11,420 bases of DNA. It comes from DATGIQ01 sp035295665. GTDB lineage: Bacteria > Planctomycetota > Planctomycetia > Gemmatales > Gemmataceae. The translations under genes were made by a program, and so were the position numbers. The notes under the pieces are model-generated. The model was not told the DNA's origin, did not search any database, and was given only the letters and a program-made list of their open reading frames with translations. Below, one piece after another: positions 1 to 6,095 of the stretch; position 1 is the stretch's first letter; each line of letters opens with the position of its first letter. The stretch covers positions 1-11,420 of the forward strand of contig DATGIQ010000693.1 in assembly GCA_035295665.1 (NCBI GenBank). The letters are read 5' to 3'.

Positions 1-462
1 GATGGTGTGAACGCCGGGACCGATGAACACATCGGACTCGATGATCATGTTTCCCGTCAGGATCGCCCCATCGATGACCCGGCTGCGCGGTCCGACGGAG
101 GTTTCGTACATCACCAGGACGCTCCGGCCAATGACCACCTGGTCGGCCAGCTCGCATTCCTCCCGCAGCGTGGCCAGGTCGCCGACCAAGACGTGGCTGC
201 CGATGCGACTGCCGGCGTACAGTACGGCATTGGCACCGATCACCGCCCCGGGACCGACCTGCAAAGGAGGGAGCGTCTTGTGCAGCGGCCGGGTCGTGTT
301 CCCTGCGCTCATGGGAGGCCGGCCCAGCACGGCTCCATCAAAGATCGTGCAATGGTCCCCGATGCTCACGCCAGGGTAGACCGTCACGTTGTTGCCGATC
401 GTGATCCCCCGGCCGAGGATCGCTTCGCTGCTCAGAGAGACGTTTTGTCCGAGCTTATTCAT
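1..462 (-). CDS. Hexapeptide-repeat acyl/nucleotidyltransferase family protein, 3' end missing
   Basis: The reading frame opens at 462 and runs off the left edge in frame, giving 154 N-terminal residues. It starts MNKLGQNVSLSSEAILGR and is built of repeating hexads such as IGNNVT, IGDHCT, IGANAV, IGSHVL and FIGPGV. These are the [LIV]-G-x(4) turns of a left-handed parallel beta-helix. Proteins of this fold usually transfer acetyl or other acyl groups to sugars, or belong to the sugar-nucleotidyltransferase C-terminal class; no substrate can be read here. Residues about 45-65 (RPPMSAGNTTRPLHK) interrupt the hexads as a loop. The start is supported by GGAG nine bases upstream; an ATG at 470 is followed directly by a stop. 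The gene lies 19 bp behind the stop of the large membrane protein, so the two are probably cotranscribed, which favours a role in surface-polysaccharide or glycolipid assembly (inference). It has no signal peptide and is probably cytoplasmic. Confidence 0.85.
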   Translation of the reverse strand, partial: MNKLGQNVSLSSEAILGRGITIGNNVTVYPGVSIGDHCTIFDGAVLGRPPMSAGNTTRPLHKTLPPLQVGPGAVIGANAVLYAGSRIGSHVLVGDLATLREECELADQVVIGRSVLVMYETSVGPRSRVIDGAILTGNMIIESDVFIGPGVHTI

Positions 463-481
463 GCCTACATGCTCCGTTCAC

Positions 482-2344
482 TTATGAGCCTTCCCAACCC
501 CACTGCTTCCAGAGGGAAAACGAGGGCGACTCGTACACCCGGACCCACGTCCCGCCCACCCCGGCCGGCACATTGGGTCCGTCCGTGATCAAGTGGTGTG
601 CTTCCGGCAATGCTGGACGGCGGACATTGGGCCAGCCTCCAAGCAGAGGCATCAGGACGGAAGAGGGGTTGGCCGGGAGGAGGGTACACACCGGCTCGTC
701 ACACAGAAAATACTCCAGCCAGAGATAAGTCACGACGTTCTGGACCCCCAGGACGATGGGCGCCCCGCCCGTCAGGGCATGGAGCCGTTCCTTCAGCAGG
801 TGGTATTCCCGATAGGAGTGGGACGGGATGGCGGCGGCAGGGAAAGCTTTTGGCACCCACCCGGGAGATTCGCACCACGCCACACTCAGCAGGCTGGCGA
901 TCGCCAAGCCGATCCCAACCATCCGGACCCGCAGTCGCAGCGCCGCCGCGGCCGCCACCACCGCGGCCACCAGGAGGACCGGCCAGATGAAGGTGAGAAT
1001 CTTCATCGCGCCATAAGGGTAGTGCTCCTTCACAAGGAAGTAGACCGTACCGCTGATCAGCACCGCCGCGGAGAACATCAGGTCCGGTCTCCCCGCCCGG
1101 AACAGATAGCAGAAACCGGCGAGCAACGTGATACAGGCCGCGACGGCCAGCATCTGCCGGAGCCGAGCCGCCCACGACGGTAGGGCATAAGTGCCCCCTT
1201 CCGGACCCCATTCCGAGCCCATACCGAACAACGCCGGCAGCCGGGCCTTACCAAGCATCCCCGGCAGGAGCAACTCGCCGGGCCGACCCTGGCCGCCGTG
1301 CCCGCTGCCGGCCATGGCCGCGTTGAGCTGGAGCCGCGTTTCGAAGACCAGCACGCGCATCTCGGCGTTGAGAAAAAGGAGGAACGCCAGAAGGGTCAGT
1401 GCCGCCTGGCCCACGGCTCTACCGCACGGACAGCCTTCGCGCAGCACCCGCCATGCCCAGGCAGCGACGGCTGGTCCGAGGACGAGAAACAGCCCTGGTG
1501 GGTAGGCCATGGCGACCGCTCCCAAGAGGATTCCAGCCAACGCAGCCGAGCGTCCGTCCAGGGCTGCGGGACCTCCGGCCAGCACCAAGCAGGCCGGCAA
1601 GTAGGCCAACCCAAAGCATTGATCCAGGTTGCCCAGATACACGACATTGCCGAGCCAGTGGGAACAGGCCACCAGCAAAACCGCCGTCACGACTGCCCAG
1701 ATCCGCAGGCCCAGGCTCAGTGCAAACGCTGCGACAGCGCAGCACAGCATGAAGAAAGAATGGGCGGTGTACAGGTTTATCCCGGTTTGGATCTCGCCGG
1801 GCACATACAGCCAGCTGAAGAAGCCTTCCAGCGCCGGCCCTACGACTCGGTCCTGCCGCGGGCCGGCGATGAAAGCATAAATGGGCCGAAGACCATCGGG
1901 GATCTGCTCACGGAAGTGGTACTTCCACGCATGCCGGCCCAAGGCCGAGTAAACCCAGTTGTCGTTGAGCTGGCTGTTCGTGTAGACATCCAGGCCTTGC
2001 CAGAAGGCGGCAGCCAACGCCAGCACCGGTGCGCCCATGCAGGCCGCCAGCACCCAACGGTTCACTCGGAGCCAGGGTCCGCTTTGCAGCAGGGTCTCTG
2101 CCCCGGCGACAACCAATGTCAGAATCCACGCGACCGTGCTTGTGCTCCGGACCGTATGTCCCATGCGGATGCCCAAAGAGAGCATCCACGCCCAACAGGC
2201 GGCCGTCACCACCGGCGCCAGGCAGAACTGGAGAGTCGGCGTCAGGCCCGGGCGGAGCAACCGTAGGACGGCGGAGCCAAAGAGCAGGCTGACCAGGCAC
2301 ACCGCTCCGTAGACAGCGAGCGAGTGGAGGAACCAGCTAGGCAT
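482..2344 (-). CDS. Large polytopic membrane protein, possible GT-C-like or polysaccharide assembly protein
   Basis: This is a 620-residue protein with about 11-12 hydrophobic segments, near residues 8-30, 40-60, 70-88, 97-116, 194-228, 245-260, 267-300, 312-327, 396-415, 422-438, 446-468 and 473-490. They are followed by a soluble C-terminal tail of about 130 residues. A long polar loop at about 117-190 contains NSQLNDNWVY and the charged stretch PRQDRVVGP; such first loops in GT-C glycosyltransferases hold catalytic acidic residues, but I see no clear DxD motif. The start at 2344 has GGAG seven bases upstream, and the stop is TAA. The topology resembles lipid-linked-sugar glycosyltransferases or O-antigen ligase/polymerase proteins. 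The partner gene 19 bp downstream encodes a hexapeptide transferase, which fits envelope glycan synthesis. That role is inferred from topology and neighbourhood; the exact family is not recognised. Confidence 0.8.
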   Translation of the reverse strand: MPSWFLHSLAVYGAVCLVSLLFGSAVLRLLRPGLTPTLQFCLAPVVTAACWAWMLSLGIRMGHTVRSTSTVAWILTLVVAGAETLLQSGPWLRVNRWVLAACMGAPVLALAAAFWQGLDVYTNSQLNDNWVYSALGRHAWKYHFREQIPDGLRPIYAFIAGPRQDRVVGPALEGFFSWLYVPGEIQTGINLYTAHSFFMLCCAVAAFALSLGLRIWAVVTAVLLVACSHWLGNVVYLGNLDQCFGLAYLPACLVLAGGPAALDGRSAALAGILLGAVAMAYPPGLFLVLGPAVAAWAWRVLREGCPCGRAVGQAALTLLAFLLFLNAEMRVLVFETRLQLNAAMAGSGHGGQGRPGELLLPGMLGKARLPALFGMGSEWGPEGGTYALPSWAARLRQMLAVAACITLLAGFCYLFRAGRPDLMFSAAVLISGTVYFLVKEHYPYGAMKILTFIWPVLLVAAVVAAAAALRLRVRMVGIGLAIASLLSVAWCESPGWVPKAFPAAAIPSHSYREYHLLKERLHALTGGAPIVLGVQNVVTYLWLEYFLCDEPVCTLLPANPSSVLMPLLGGWPNVRRPALPEAHHLITDGPNVPAGVGGTWVRVYESPSFSLWKQWGWEGS

Positions 2345-2489
2345 ACCACAGCTCCGCGGCCTTGTTCATGCCCGCAATCTCCTTTGGCAAGACAGGGTGT
2401 CGGCGGCTCGAGTATGCGGTGCGAAGAGAGATTGGAAGAGGCAGTTTCCCCTACGGGGAGGCTTCTATAGCAGGTTGGCAGCCCAGAAG
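2345..2489. other. Intergenic region upstream of the membrane-protein gene
   Basis: These 145 bp separate the DUF962-like gene from the membrane-protein gene on the same strand. They contain a short inverted repeat, TCCCC-TAC-GGGGA at 2447-2459, with no T-run on either side, so it is a weak terminator candidate at best. The Shine-Dalgarno GGAG of the membrane-protein gene lies at the low-coordinate end. No convincing promoter hexamers or small gene are visible. Confidence 0.4.
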
Positions 2490-2846
2490 TCAAGCGACGT
2501 GATTGGGATCCTGGGCGGGTTGTTGCTGCCAGCGGGGAGCGATACCGACATAAGGGAGACCGAGCATGCGCTTGATGGCTGCCCATTCTCCCACGTCGTT
2601 GCCCTCGACCAAATGCCCGACATATTGGAGCAGGTAGCCGAGCACGAAGGCACTGAGCCCCCAGTACCACGGCAAGAAAAACAGAAGAACGAGACCGGCG
2701 ACGGCCAGCGGAATTCCGAGCAGATGGATCGCGAAATTGAAGGGATGCTGGTGCCGCTCAAGCCAATTACCCAATGCTTTGCGCAACAATCGGCGAAGCG
2801 GACGCCCCGGTGCTGCATTGTGTGCAGTATTGACAGGAGCAGTCAT
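2490..2846 (-). CDS. DUF962 / Mpo1-like small membrane protein
   Basis: This is a 118-residue protein starting MTAPVNTAHNAAP. After a basic N-terminal stretch (RPLRRLLRKAL) it shows NWLERHQHPFNFAIHLLGIP at residues 27-46, two hydrophobic segments (about 43-58 and 60-77), and QYVGHLVEGN at 74-83. The two His-rich motifs, H-x-HPxN-xxxH and GH-xxxE, are those of the DUF962/Mpo1 family. Its yeast member Mpo1 is an Fe(II)-dependent dioxygenase that alpha-oxidises 2-hydroxy long-chain fatty acids; the role of bacterial members is largely untested. The usual NRPA-like sequence after GHxxxE is NDVGEWA here. The frame is open upstream to 3065, but the extra 73 residues are low-complexity and run through the palindrome and the end of the neighbouring gene, so ATG 2846 is preferred; its Shine-Dalgarno (AAGAAAG) is weak. 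It is probably an inner-membrane protein. Confidence 0.75.
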   Translation of the reverse strand: MTAPVNTAHNAAPGRPLRRLLRKALGNWLERHQHPFNFAIHLLGIPLAVAGLVLLFFLPWYWGLSAFVLGYLLQYVGHLVEGNDVGEWAAIKRMLGLPYVGIAPRWQQQPAQDPNHVA

Positions 2847-2945
2847 CTTTCTTGTCCCAGCGGGCCCTGGTGAGCCAGGTAAAGGCCACAAGCTAGCAGA
2901 AAGATGAAGACCCCACAAGCTCGTTTTGTTTCGCTGGTTGACGAT

Positions 2946-2975
2946 GGCTCGCAGAACCGCACGGTTCTGCGAGCC
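2946..2975 (-). terminator. Perfect 14-bp inverted repeat behind the exported-protein gene
   Basis: GGCTCGCAGAACCG (2946-2959) and its exact reverse complement (2962-2975) are separated by two bases, so the RNA would fold as a 13-bp stem with a GCAC-type tetraloop. It lies 14 bp beyond the stop codon of the minus-strand gene at 2990-4783 and 99 bp before the DUF962-like start. The position fits a transcript end or a 3' stabilising hairpin. There is no U-tract on either strand, so it is not a classical intrinsic terminator. Confidence 0.5.
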
Positions 2976-2989
2976 GCTGCGAAAGTTGG

Positions 2990-4783
2990 TTATTGCCGAT
3001 GGGCGCTCTGAATCAGCGGTGCATACGTCTTGTACACGTCCCCGATGGCGGTGCCCGGCAGCCACAGGTGGAAGCCACCCTGCTCCGCCTGCAACTGAAC
3101 CGCAAAACCGAGAAAGCTGGCCTTGCCGCTGCCCACCGGAAGAGCCGGCGTTGCCCCTCCGCTGGCCTGCTTCTTCAGGTAGGTCGTCAGGAAAGGCTCC
3201 AGAACGTGGTGCAAGTACTGCGATACATCCAGCAGCGCGATCGCGGTCGCCTCGGCCGGCAGATTCTTGCGCGTCTCTGCATACGCAGGCTGCTGGCCAA
3301 GAGTGTCCTTGCCATCGAGATAGCGATCGAGCTCACGCTGAGCGGTCGGCCAATCGGAAGCTATCACTTGCACGTTGATCTTTCCGTTGGTGCCAAACCA
3401 GACCTTGATCCCCTTGCCCAACATTTGTTCCATCGTGGTTCGGAATTGCTTCTTGCTTTCTTCCGGCCCTTCGTAGGTCGCCAGCAGCTTATCGAGGTCC
3501 CAGGTAAAACTGGCGTAGTCCAGCCGAAAGCCGCGGTGCATCTGCGCATCCAGTTTGAGTTCCGGTTTTCCTTTGATCGGGGCCGAAGCAAAGTTCTCCC
3601 CGACTTCGAAGGCTTCGAACAGATGACGCATCGCGGCCGCTGCCTTGGCCGGGTCCTCGAAGTGTGCGATCTTCAGGCCGCTCGGCGGCAAGCGAAACGC
3701 CTCCAGGAAGGCGTGGGGCTTGGCGGCAATCAGCTGATCGAAGGCTTCCTGCACGGCTTTCGCCTGGGCTCCGGAACCGAGGATCATGGTCTTCATCCAA
3801 GCCGAAGCCTTGAGCGAATCCGGACCGAGCTTTATGGTCCAGTAGCCCATCTGCTGCGCAGGGAGCGTGGCCAGATCGCTGCCGGAGGCGAGAGAAAAAT
3901 TCTTGAGATACTGATCGGTTTTCGTGTTGGCACTCACATCGACCTGCGTATGCAGGGCAAGCCCGTCCGTCCGAAACTCGACGCCAGCCACCGCCGCCCG
4001 GCTATCGGCCGTGGCCTGGAAGAGCGCACCGATCATCGTTTGCAAAATCTGGAGATTGGCTTTCGCCTGCTGCTTCATCCAGGGACTATTTGGGCCGAAT
4101 AACTGTTCGATAAACTGCCGGCCGGACTTGATCTGGTCGCCATACTTTCGGTTGACCGCAGCCAGGTCGATGTAAACCGCGATATCCGGCTGGAGCAGTT
4201 CGGTGGCGAGTTCGCCGCTCAGCTTGAGCCCCGAGGACGTGTGGACGAACTGATCGGCCACCTCTTTGTGCGAGGTGAAAACTGCATAACCGTGCCGCTC
4301 AAAGATGTAAAACTTCTCGCCATTGTCGACGGTGGTGACTTCATAGCCGGCCGGGTCTTTCGTCAGGACTTTTCGTTCTCCCGGTTTGAGCAAGCCGTCG
4401 CGGAAGGCAGTGTAGTTGCTCACTCGTGCCAGGTAGGCGAGCTTGAGTCCGCGTTGTTCGGATGACTCCGGTAAGGCAGTAAAGACCACGAAGTCTGGCC
4501 CTGCCGGTGCCAGCCCTTCGAGTTTTCGGCCATGGAGCTTCTGCTTGAGATTGTCTTCGATCTTGGCCTGGAGTTGGGGCGCAAGCTCCGGCAGAGCGTT
4601 CTTGACCAAGGTCATCAAGCGATCTTTGGTGTGCTGGACTCCGTGAATCTGGATCACAAGGGGCGCCCCTGCGGGCAGCTGACCCAGCGGCGAATCTTCC
4701 GCCGCCGCCAGGGTCGCCGAGAGAAGCGGGAGTACAAGGGAAAGGAAGATCACCCGCCGTCCGAACCAATGCATGCTCATCAT
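2990..4783 (-). CDS. Exported protein of unknown function, 597 residues
   Basis: The N-terminus has a clear Sec signal peptide: HWFGRR, then a hydrophobic core IFLSLVLPLLSATLA, then AAA before ED, with predicted cleavage after about residue 28. The mature part of about 570 residues is soluble, mixed alpha/beta and rich in charged residues. There are no further membrane segments, no lipobox, no obvious catalytic signature and no cysteine pairs. Recurrent phrases such as VVFTALPESSEQ, YAVFTSHKEVADQF and DIAVYIDLAAVNRKYGDQI recall large secreted proteins of planctomycetes (DUF3352-like style), but I cannot assign a family with certainty. The start at 4783 is chosen for GGAG eight bases upstream; Met2 and Met4 are alternatives that leave the signal peptide intact. 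It is apparently monocistronic, with a strong hairpin just after its TAA stop. The probable location is the periplasm. Confidence 0.8.
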   Translation of the reverse strand: MMSMHWFGRRVIFLSLVLPLLSATLAAAEDSPLGQLPAGAPLVIQIHGVQHTKDRLMTLVKNALPELAPQLQAKIEDNLKQKLHGRKLEGLAPAGPDFVVFTALPESSEQRGLKLAYLARVSNYTAFRDGLLKPGERKVLTKDPAGYEVTTVDNGEKFYIFERHGYAVFTSHKEVADQFVHTSSGLKLSGELATELLQPDIAVYIDLAAVNRKYGDQIKSGRQFIEQLFGPNSPWMKQQAKANLQILQTMIGALFQATADSRAAVAGVEFRTDGLALHTQVDVSANTKTDQYLKNFSLASGSDLATLPAQQMGYWTIKLGPDSLKASAWMKTMILGSGAQAKAVQEAFDQLIAAKPHAFLEAFRLPPSGLKIAHFEDPAKAAAAMRHLFEAFEVGENFASAPIKGKPELKLDAQMHRGFRLDYASFTWDLDKLLATYEGPEESKKQFRTTMEQMLGKGIKVWFGTNGKINVQVIASDWPTAQRELDRYLDGKDTLGQQPAYAETRKNLPAEATAIALLDVSQYLHHVLEPFLTTYLKKQASGGATPALPVGSGKASFLGFAVQLQAEQGGFHLWLPGTAIGDVYKTYAPLIQSAHRQ

Positions 4784-5046
4784 GGGAAGCTCTCCATCAA
4801 TCGGGGCGTTGAAACTGAACCGTTGGCTGATGCGAACCTTTCGGTTGTCGCACGCAAAAAACTAGGGAGGCAATTGTAGTACCAATCGTGTGGCGATGGT
4901 CGGGCATCAAGAGAGTATTCGGGCTCAACTTGGAGAATGGCGGCATCAGAGACTGGATCAGGACTGCGAAGCGCAAACGCTTCCGTTGTTGTGTGGTCGG
5001 TTTACCGGTATAGTTTCAGCAGAGAGGCAGGAGAGGCGAAAATCGC
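4784..5046. other. Intergenic region between the exported-protein gene and the HNH-like frame
   Basis: This 263-bp stretch carries the leader of the minus-strand exported-protein gene. An imperfect stem, TGCGAACC-TTTC-GGT-TG-TCGCA at 4831-4852, would lie in that gene's 5' untranslated RNA. It is flanked by a run of six A bases on the plus strand (4856-4861). The short open frames here show no domain, and no convincing promoter is visible. The frame of the HNH-like gene is open only from 5014, after a TAG at 5011. Confidence 0.4.
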
Positions 5047-5316
5047 TTGGGTATGCATGCAAACCTCGTTTCTCCCGTGCTTGGACGGAAGTATGAATGT
5101 GCGGGCTGTGGCCTTACCGAGTGGCGAGGTGAACCACTTCGCTTACGCTTGGCTCATTGCGATGGTGTCCATGATGATCACCGTCTTTCGAATCTCCGCC
5201 TCCTTTGTCCGAACTGCCAGGCACAGACAGAAACGTATTGCCGAGCGAGTGCCATAGCGCGCCGGGATAAGCAGGAACGCAAGGAAATTGAAGCGAACTA
5301 CGCCGAGGTGGTGTAA
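5047..5316 (+). CDS. Small HNH-nuclease-like protein, probably degraded, overlapping tRNA-Leu
   Basis: This 89-residue frame starts at TTG 5047, with GGAGAGG about ten bases upstream; ATG 5053 is the alternative. It carries the zinc-ribbon HNH layout: YECAGCGLTEW near residue 16, RLAHCDG near 36, RLSNLRLLCPNCQAQTETY near 46-64, then a basic tail (RRDKQERKE). Intact relatives of this family typically read LDHIDG and CPNCHSQT. Here the Asp before the His is Ala, the following hydrophobic position is Cys, and the last HNH His is Gln. The four zinc cysteines (CxxC...CxxC) survive. Relatives usually have a longer N-terminal part, which is absent because of the TAG at 5011. The stop codon TAA lies inside the downstream tRNA, a 15-base overlap. 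I infer a decayed remnant of a homing or mobile-element HNH gene, though a small zinc-binding protein remains possible. Confidence 0.55.
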   Translation: MGMHANLVSPVLGRKYECAGCGLTEWRGEPLRLRLAHCDGVHDDHRLSNLRLLCPNCQAQTETYCRASAIARRDKQERKEIEANYAEVV

Positions 5317-5385
5317 CTGGCAGCCACGCCAGCCTTAGGAGCTGGTGCTCGAAAGGGCGTGCGGGTTCGAGTCCCGCCCTCGGCA
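5302..5385 (+). tRNA. tRNA-Leu (anticodon UAG)
   Basis: This 84-nt sequence folds as a complete class II tRNA. The acceptor stem GCCGAGG pairs with CCTCGGC, followed by discriminator A. The anticodon stem CCAGC/GCTGG encloses the loop CTTAGGA with anticodon TAG at 5336-5338. A long variable arm, TGCTCGAAAGGGCGT, is typical of leucine tRNAs. The T arm is GCGGG-TTCGAGT-CCCGC. CCA is not encoded. It decodes CUA and probably other CUN codons. The first 15 bases also encode the C-terminus of the HNH-like frame, and a partial copy of the 3' half lies just downstream. No promoter or terminator is obvious. Confidence 0.95.
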
Positions 5386-5400
5386 TTTATCCAGAGACAT

Positions 5401-5440
5401 CGGTGCCAAAAGGCGTGCGGGTTCGAGTCCGCCCGGGCCA
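5401..5440 (+). repeat. Imperfect copy of the 3' half of tRNA-Leu
   Basis: The sequence CGGTGCC-AAAAGG-CGTGCGGGTTCGAG, continuing to GCCCGGGCCA, aligns with tRNA-Leu from its variable arm to the 3' end (about 5343-5385). It has a 16-base identical core, GCGTGCGGGTTCGAGT, and a one-base loss (CCC to CC) that breaks T-stem pairing. No 5' half is present, so it cannot be a working tRNA. Such 3' tRNA copies are what site-specific integration of an element leaves behind, but a failed tandem tRNA duplication would look the same. Confidence 0.75.
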
Positions 5441-5670
5441 CTTTCCGCAGCTCCGCGACTACCCAAAACTGCCATTGTCCGCTTTACCCACTTTCCCTGC
5501 ACCGTTCGTCTTCCCCCTTTCGTCTGATTCCTCAGTCTAACCTGAACATTGACAAAAGTCGGCTCTTTCCGCATCCGATAAAAAGATGCGGAAGTCGGCA
5601 ACTATCCTGCATCGCCGATTCAACCCGTTTTCTGACCCAGGGCGGGACGATTTGGATAAAGGAGTATCCC
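5441..5670. promoter_or_regulatory. Leader region of the lipoprotein gene with a TTGACA hexamer and a 9-bp hairpin
   Basis: A consensus -35-like TTGACA lies at 5549-5554, but no good -10 hexamer follows at normal spacing; the nearest AT-rich box (GATAAA) is about 22 bases away. A perfect 9-bp stem, TTCCGCATC at 5567-5575 and GATGCGGAA at 5585-5593, closes a loop CGATAAAAA. AAGTCGGC is repeated directly on both sides of this stem. The lipoprotein Shine-Dalgarno AAGGAG sits at the end of the region. Promoter status is tentative; the hairpin is seen directly. Confidence 0.35.
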
Positions 5671-6066
5671 ATGACCCACTCTTCGTGGCGGCGCTGGCTG
5701 ATGGTGAGCGTTTGCGGAGCTTTCCCGATGCTCGGGTGCAGCCATGCAGAGCACCAGTGCGACTGCTATTCGGGCACGGGGCCCACCGTATACATTCGTC
5801 CGGCTCCGCAACCAACGATGACGGTGGCCGCAAAGCCGGTGGAAATGCCTAAAGTCGAGACGACAAGCATCAAGGAGGAAACGCCAACCGTGCCCGTGGC
5901 CGCCAAGAAACCGGAGCCTCCTCCGGGAACCATTGCCGTTCCGCTTGTCGCCGGTGGCGAACACGGATCCAAAACCGGAACGCTCGAATTGAGCAATGCC
6001 GATGCCGAGGCGATGGGCGTACGGCCCGGCTATACGCCGGGGGCCCTATTCATGCCGCCCAAGTAA
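5671..6066 (+). CDS. Small putative lipoprotein, proline-rich
   Basis: This 131-residue protein starts at 5671 with an excellent AAGGAG six bases upstream. The frame is open further upstream, but that part has no ribosome site. The N-terminus WRRWLMVSVCGAFPMLGCS is a short lipoprotein signal, with Cys23 as the likely lipidated residue; MLGC is a loose lipobox. Cys30 and Cys32 follow in HQCDCY. Residues about 40-95 are a proline, lysine, glutamate and threonine-rich low-complexity linker with PAPQP, KPEPPPG and similar phrases. The last 35 residues (GTLELSNADAEAMGVRPGYTPG) look like a short folded tail. It belongs to no family I recognise. The composition suggests an envelope-anchored spacer or binding protein. 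It is convergent with the homocysteine methyltransferase gene, with only 29 bp between stops and no clear terminator. Confidence 0.75.
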   Translation: MTHSSWRRWLMVSVCGAFPMLGCSHAEHQCDCYSGTGPTVYIRPAPQPTMTVAAKPVEMPKVETTSIKEETPTVPVAAKKPEPPPGTIAVPLVAGGEHGSKTGTLELSNADAEAMGVRPGYTPGALFMPPK

Positions 6067-6095
6067 TCCGAGTGCGAAATGCAAAACGTTTGGCG

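Noticed and set aside
482..2344. Long plus-strand open frames across the membrane-protein gene, including one of 322 codons at 1298-2266
   Set aside because: They run antisense to a well-supported membrane protein with a good ribosome site. Their composition is Gln/Arg/Pro-rich with no domain, as expected for GC-rich shadow frames.
2847..3065. N-terminal extension of the DUF962-like gene
   Set aside because: The added 73 residues read through a perfect palindrome and the end of the neighbouring gene and have no family homology; ATG 2846 gives the normal size.
2993..4102. 369-codon plus-strand frame
   Set aside because: It is antisense to the exported-protein gene, which has a signal peptide and Shine-Dalgarno. 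The frame has an Arg/Leu/Gln-rich shadow composition and no motif.
4865..4900. Minus-strand TACAAT-like box as a promoter for the exported-protein gene
   Set aside because: A -10-like hexamer is present, but no acceptable -35 lies at normal spacing, so it is not reported as a promoter.
4890..5257. Plus-strand frames upstream of and overlapping the HNH-like frame, tested as a frameshifted N-terminal half
   Set aside because: Neither alternative frame contains residues resembling the N-terminal region of HNH proteins, so I could not support a single frameshift joining them.
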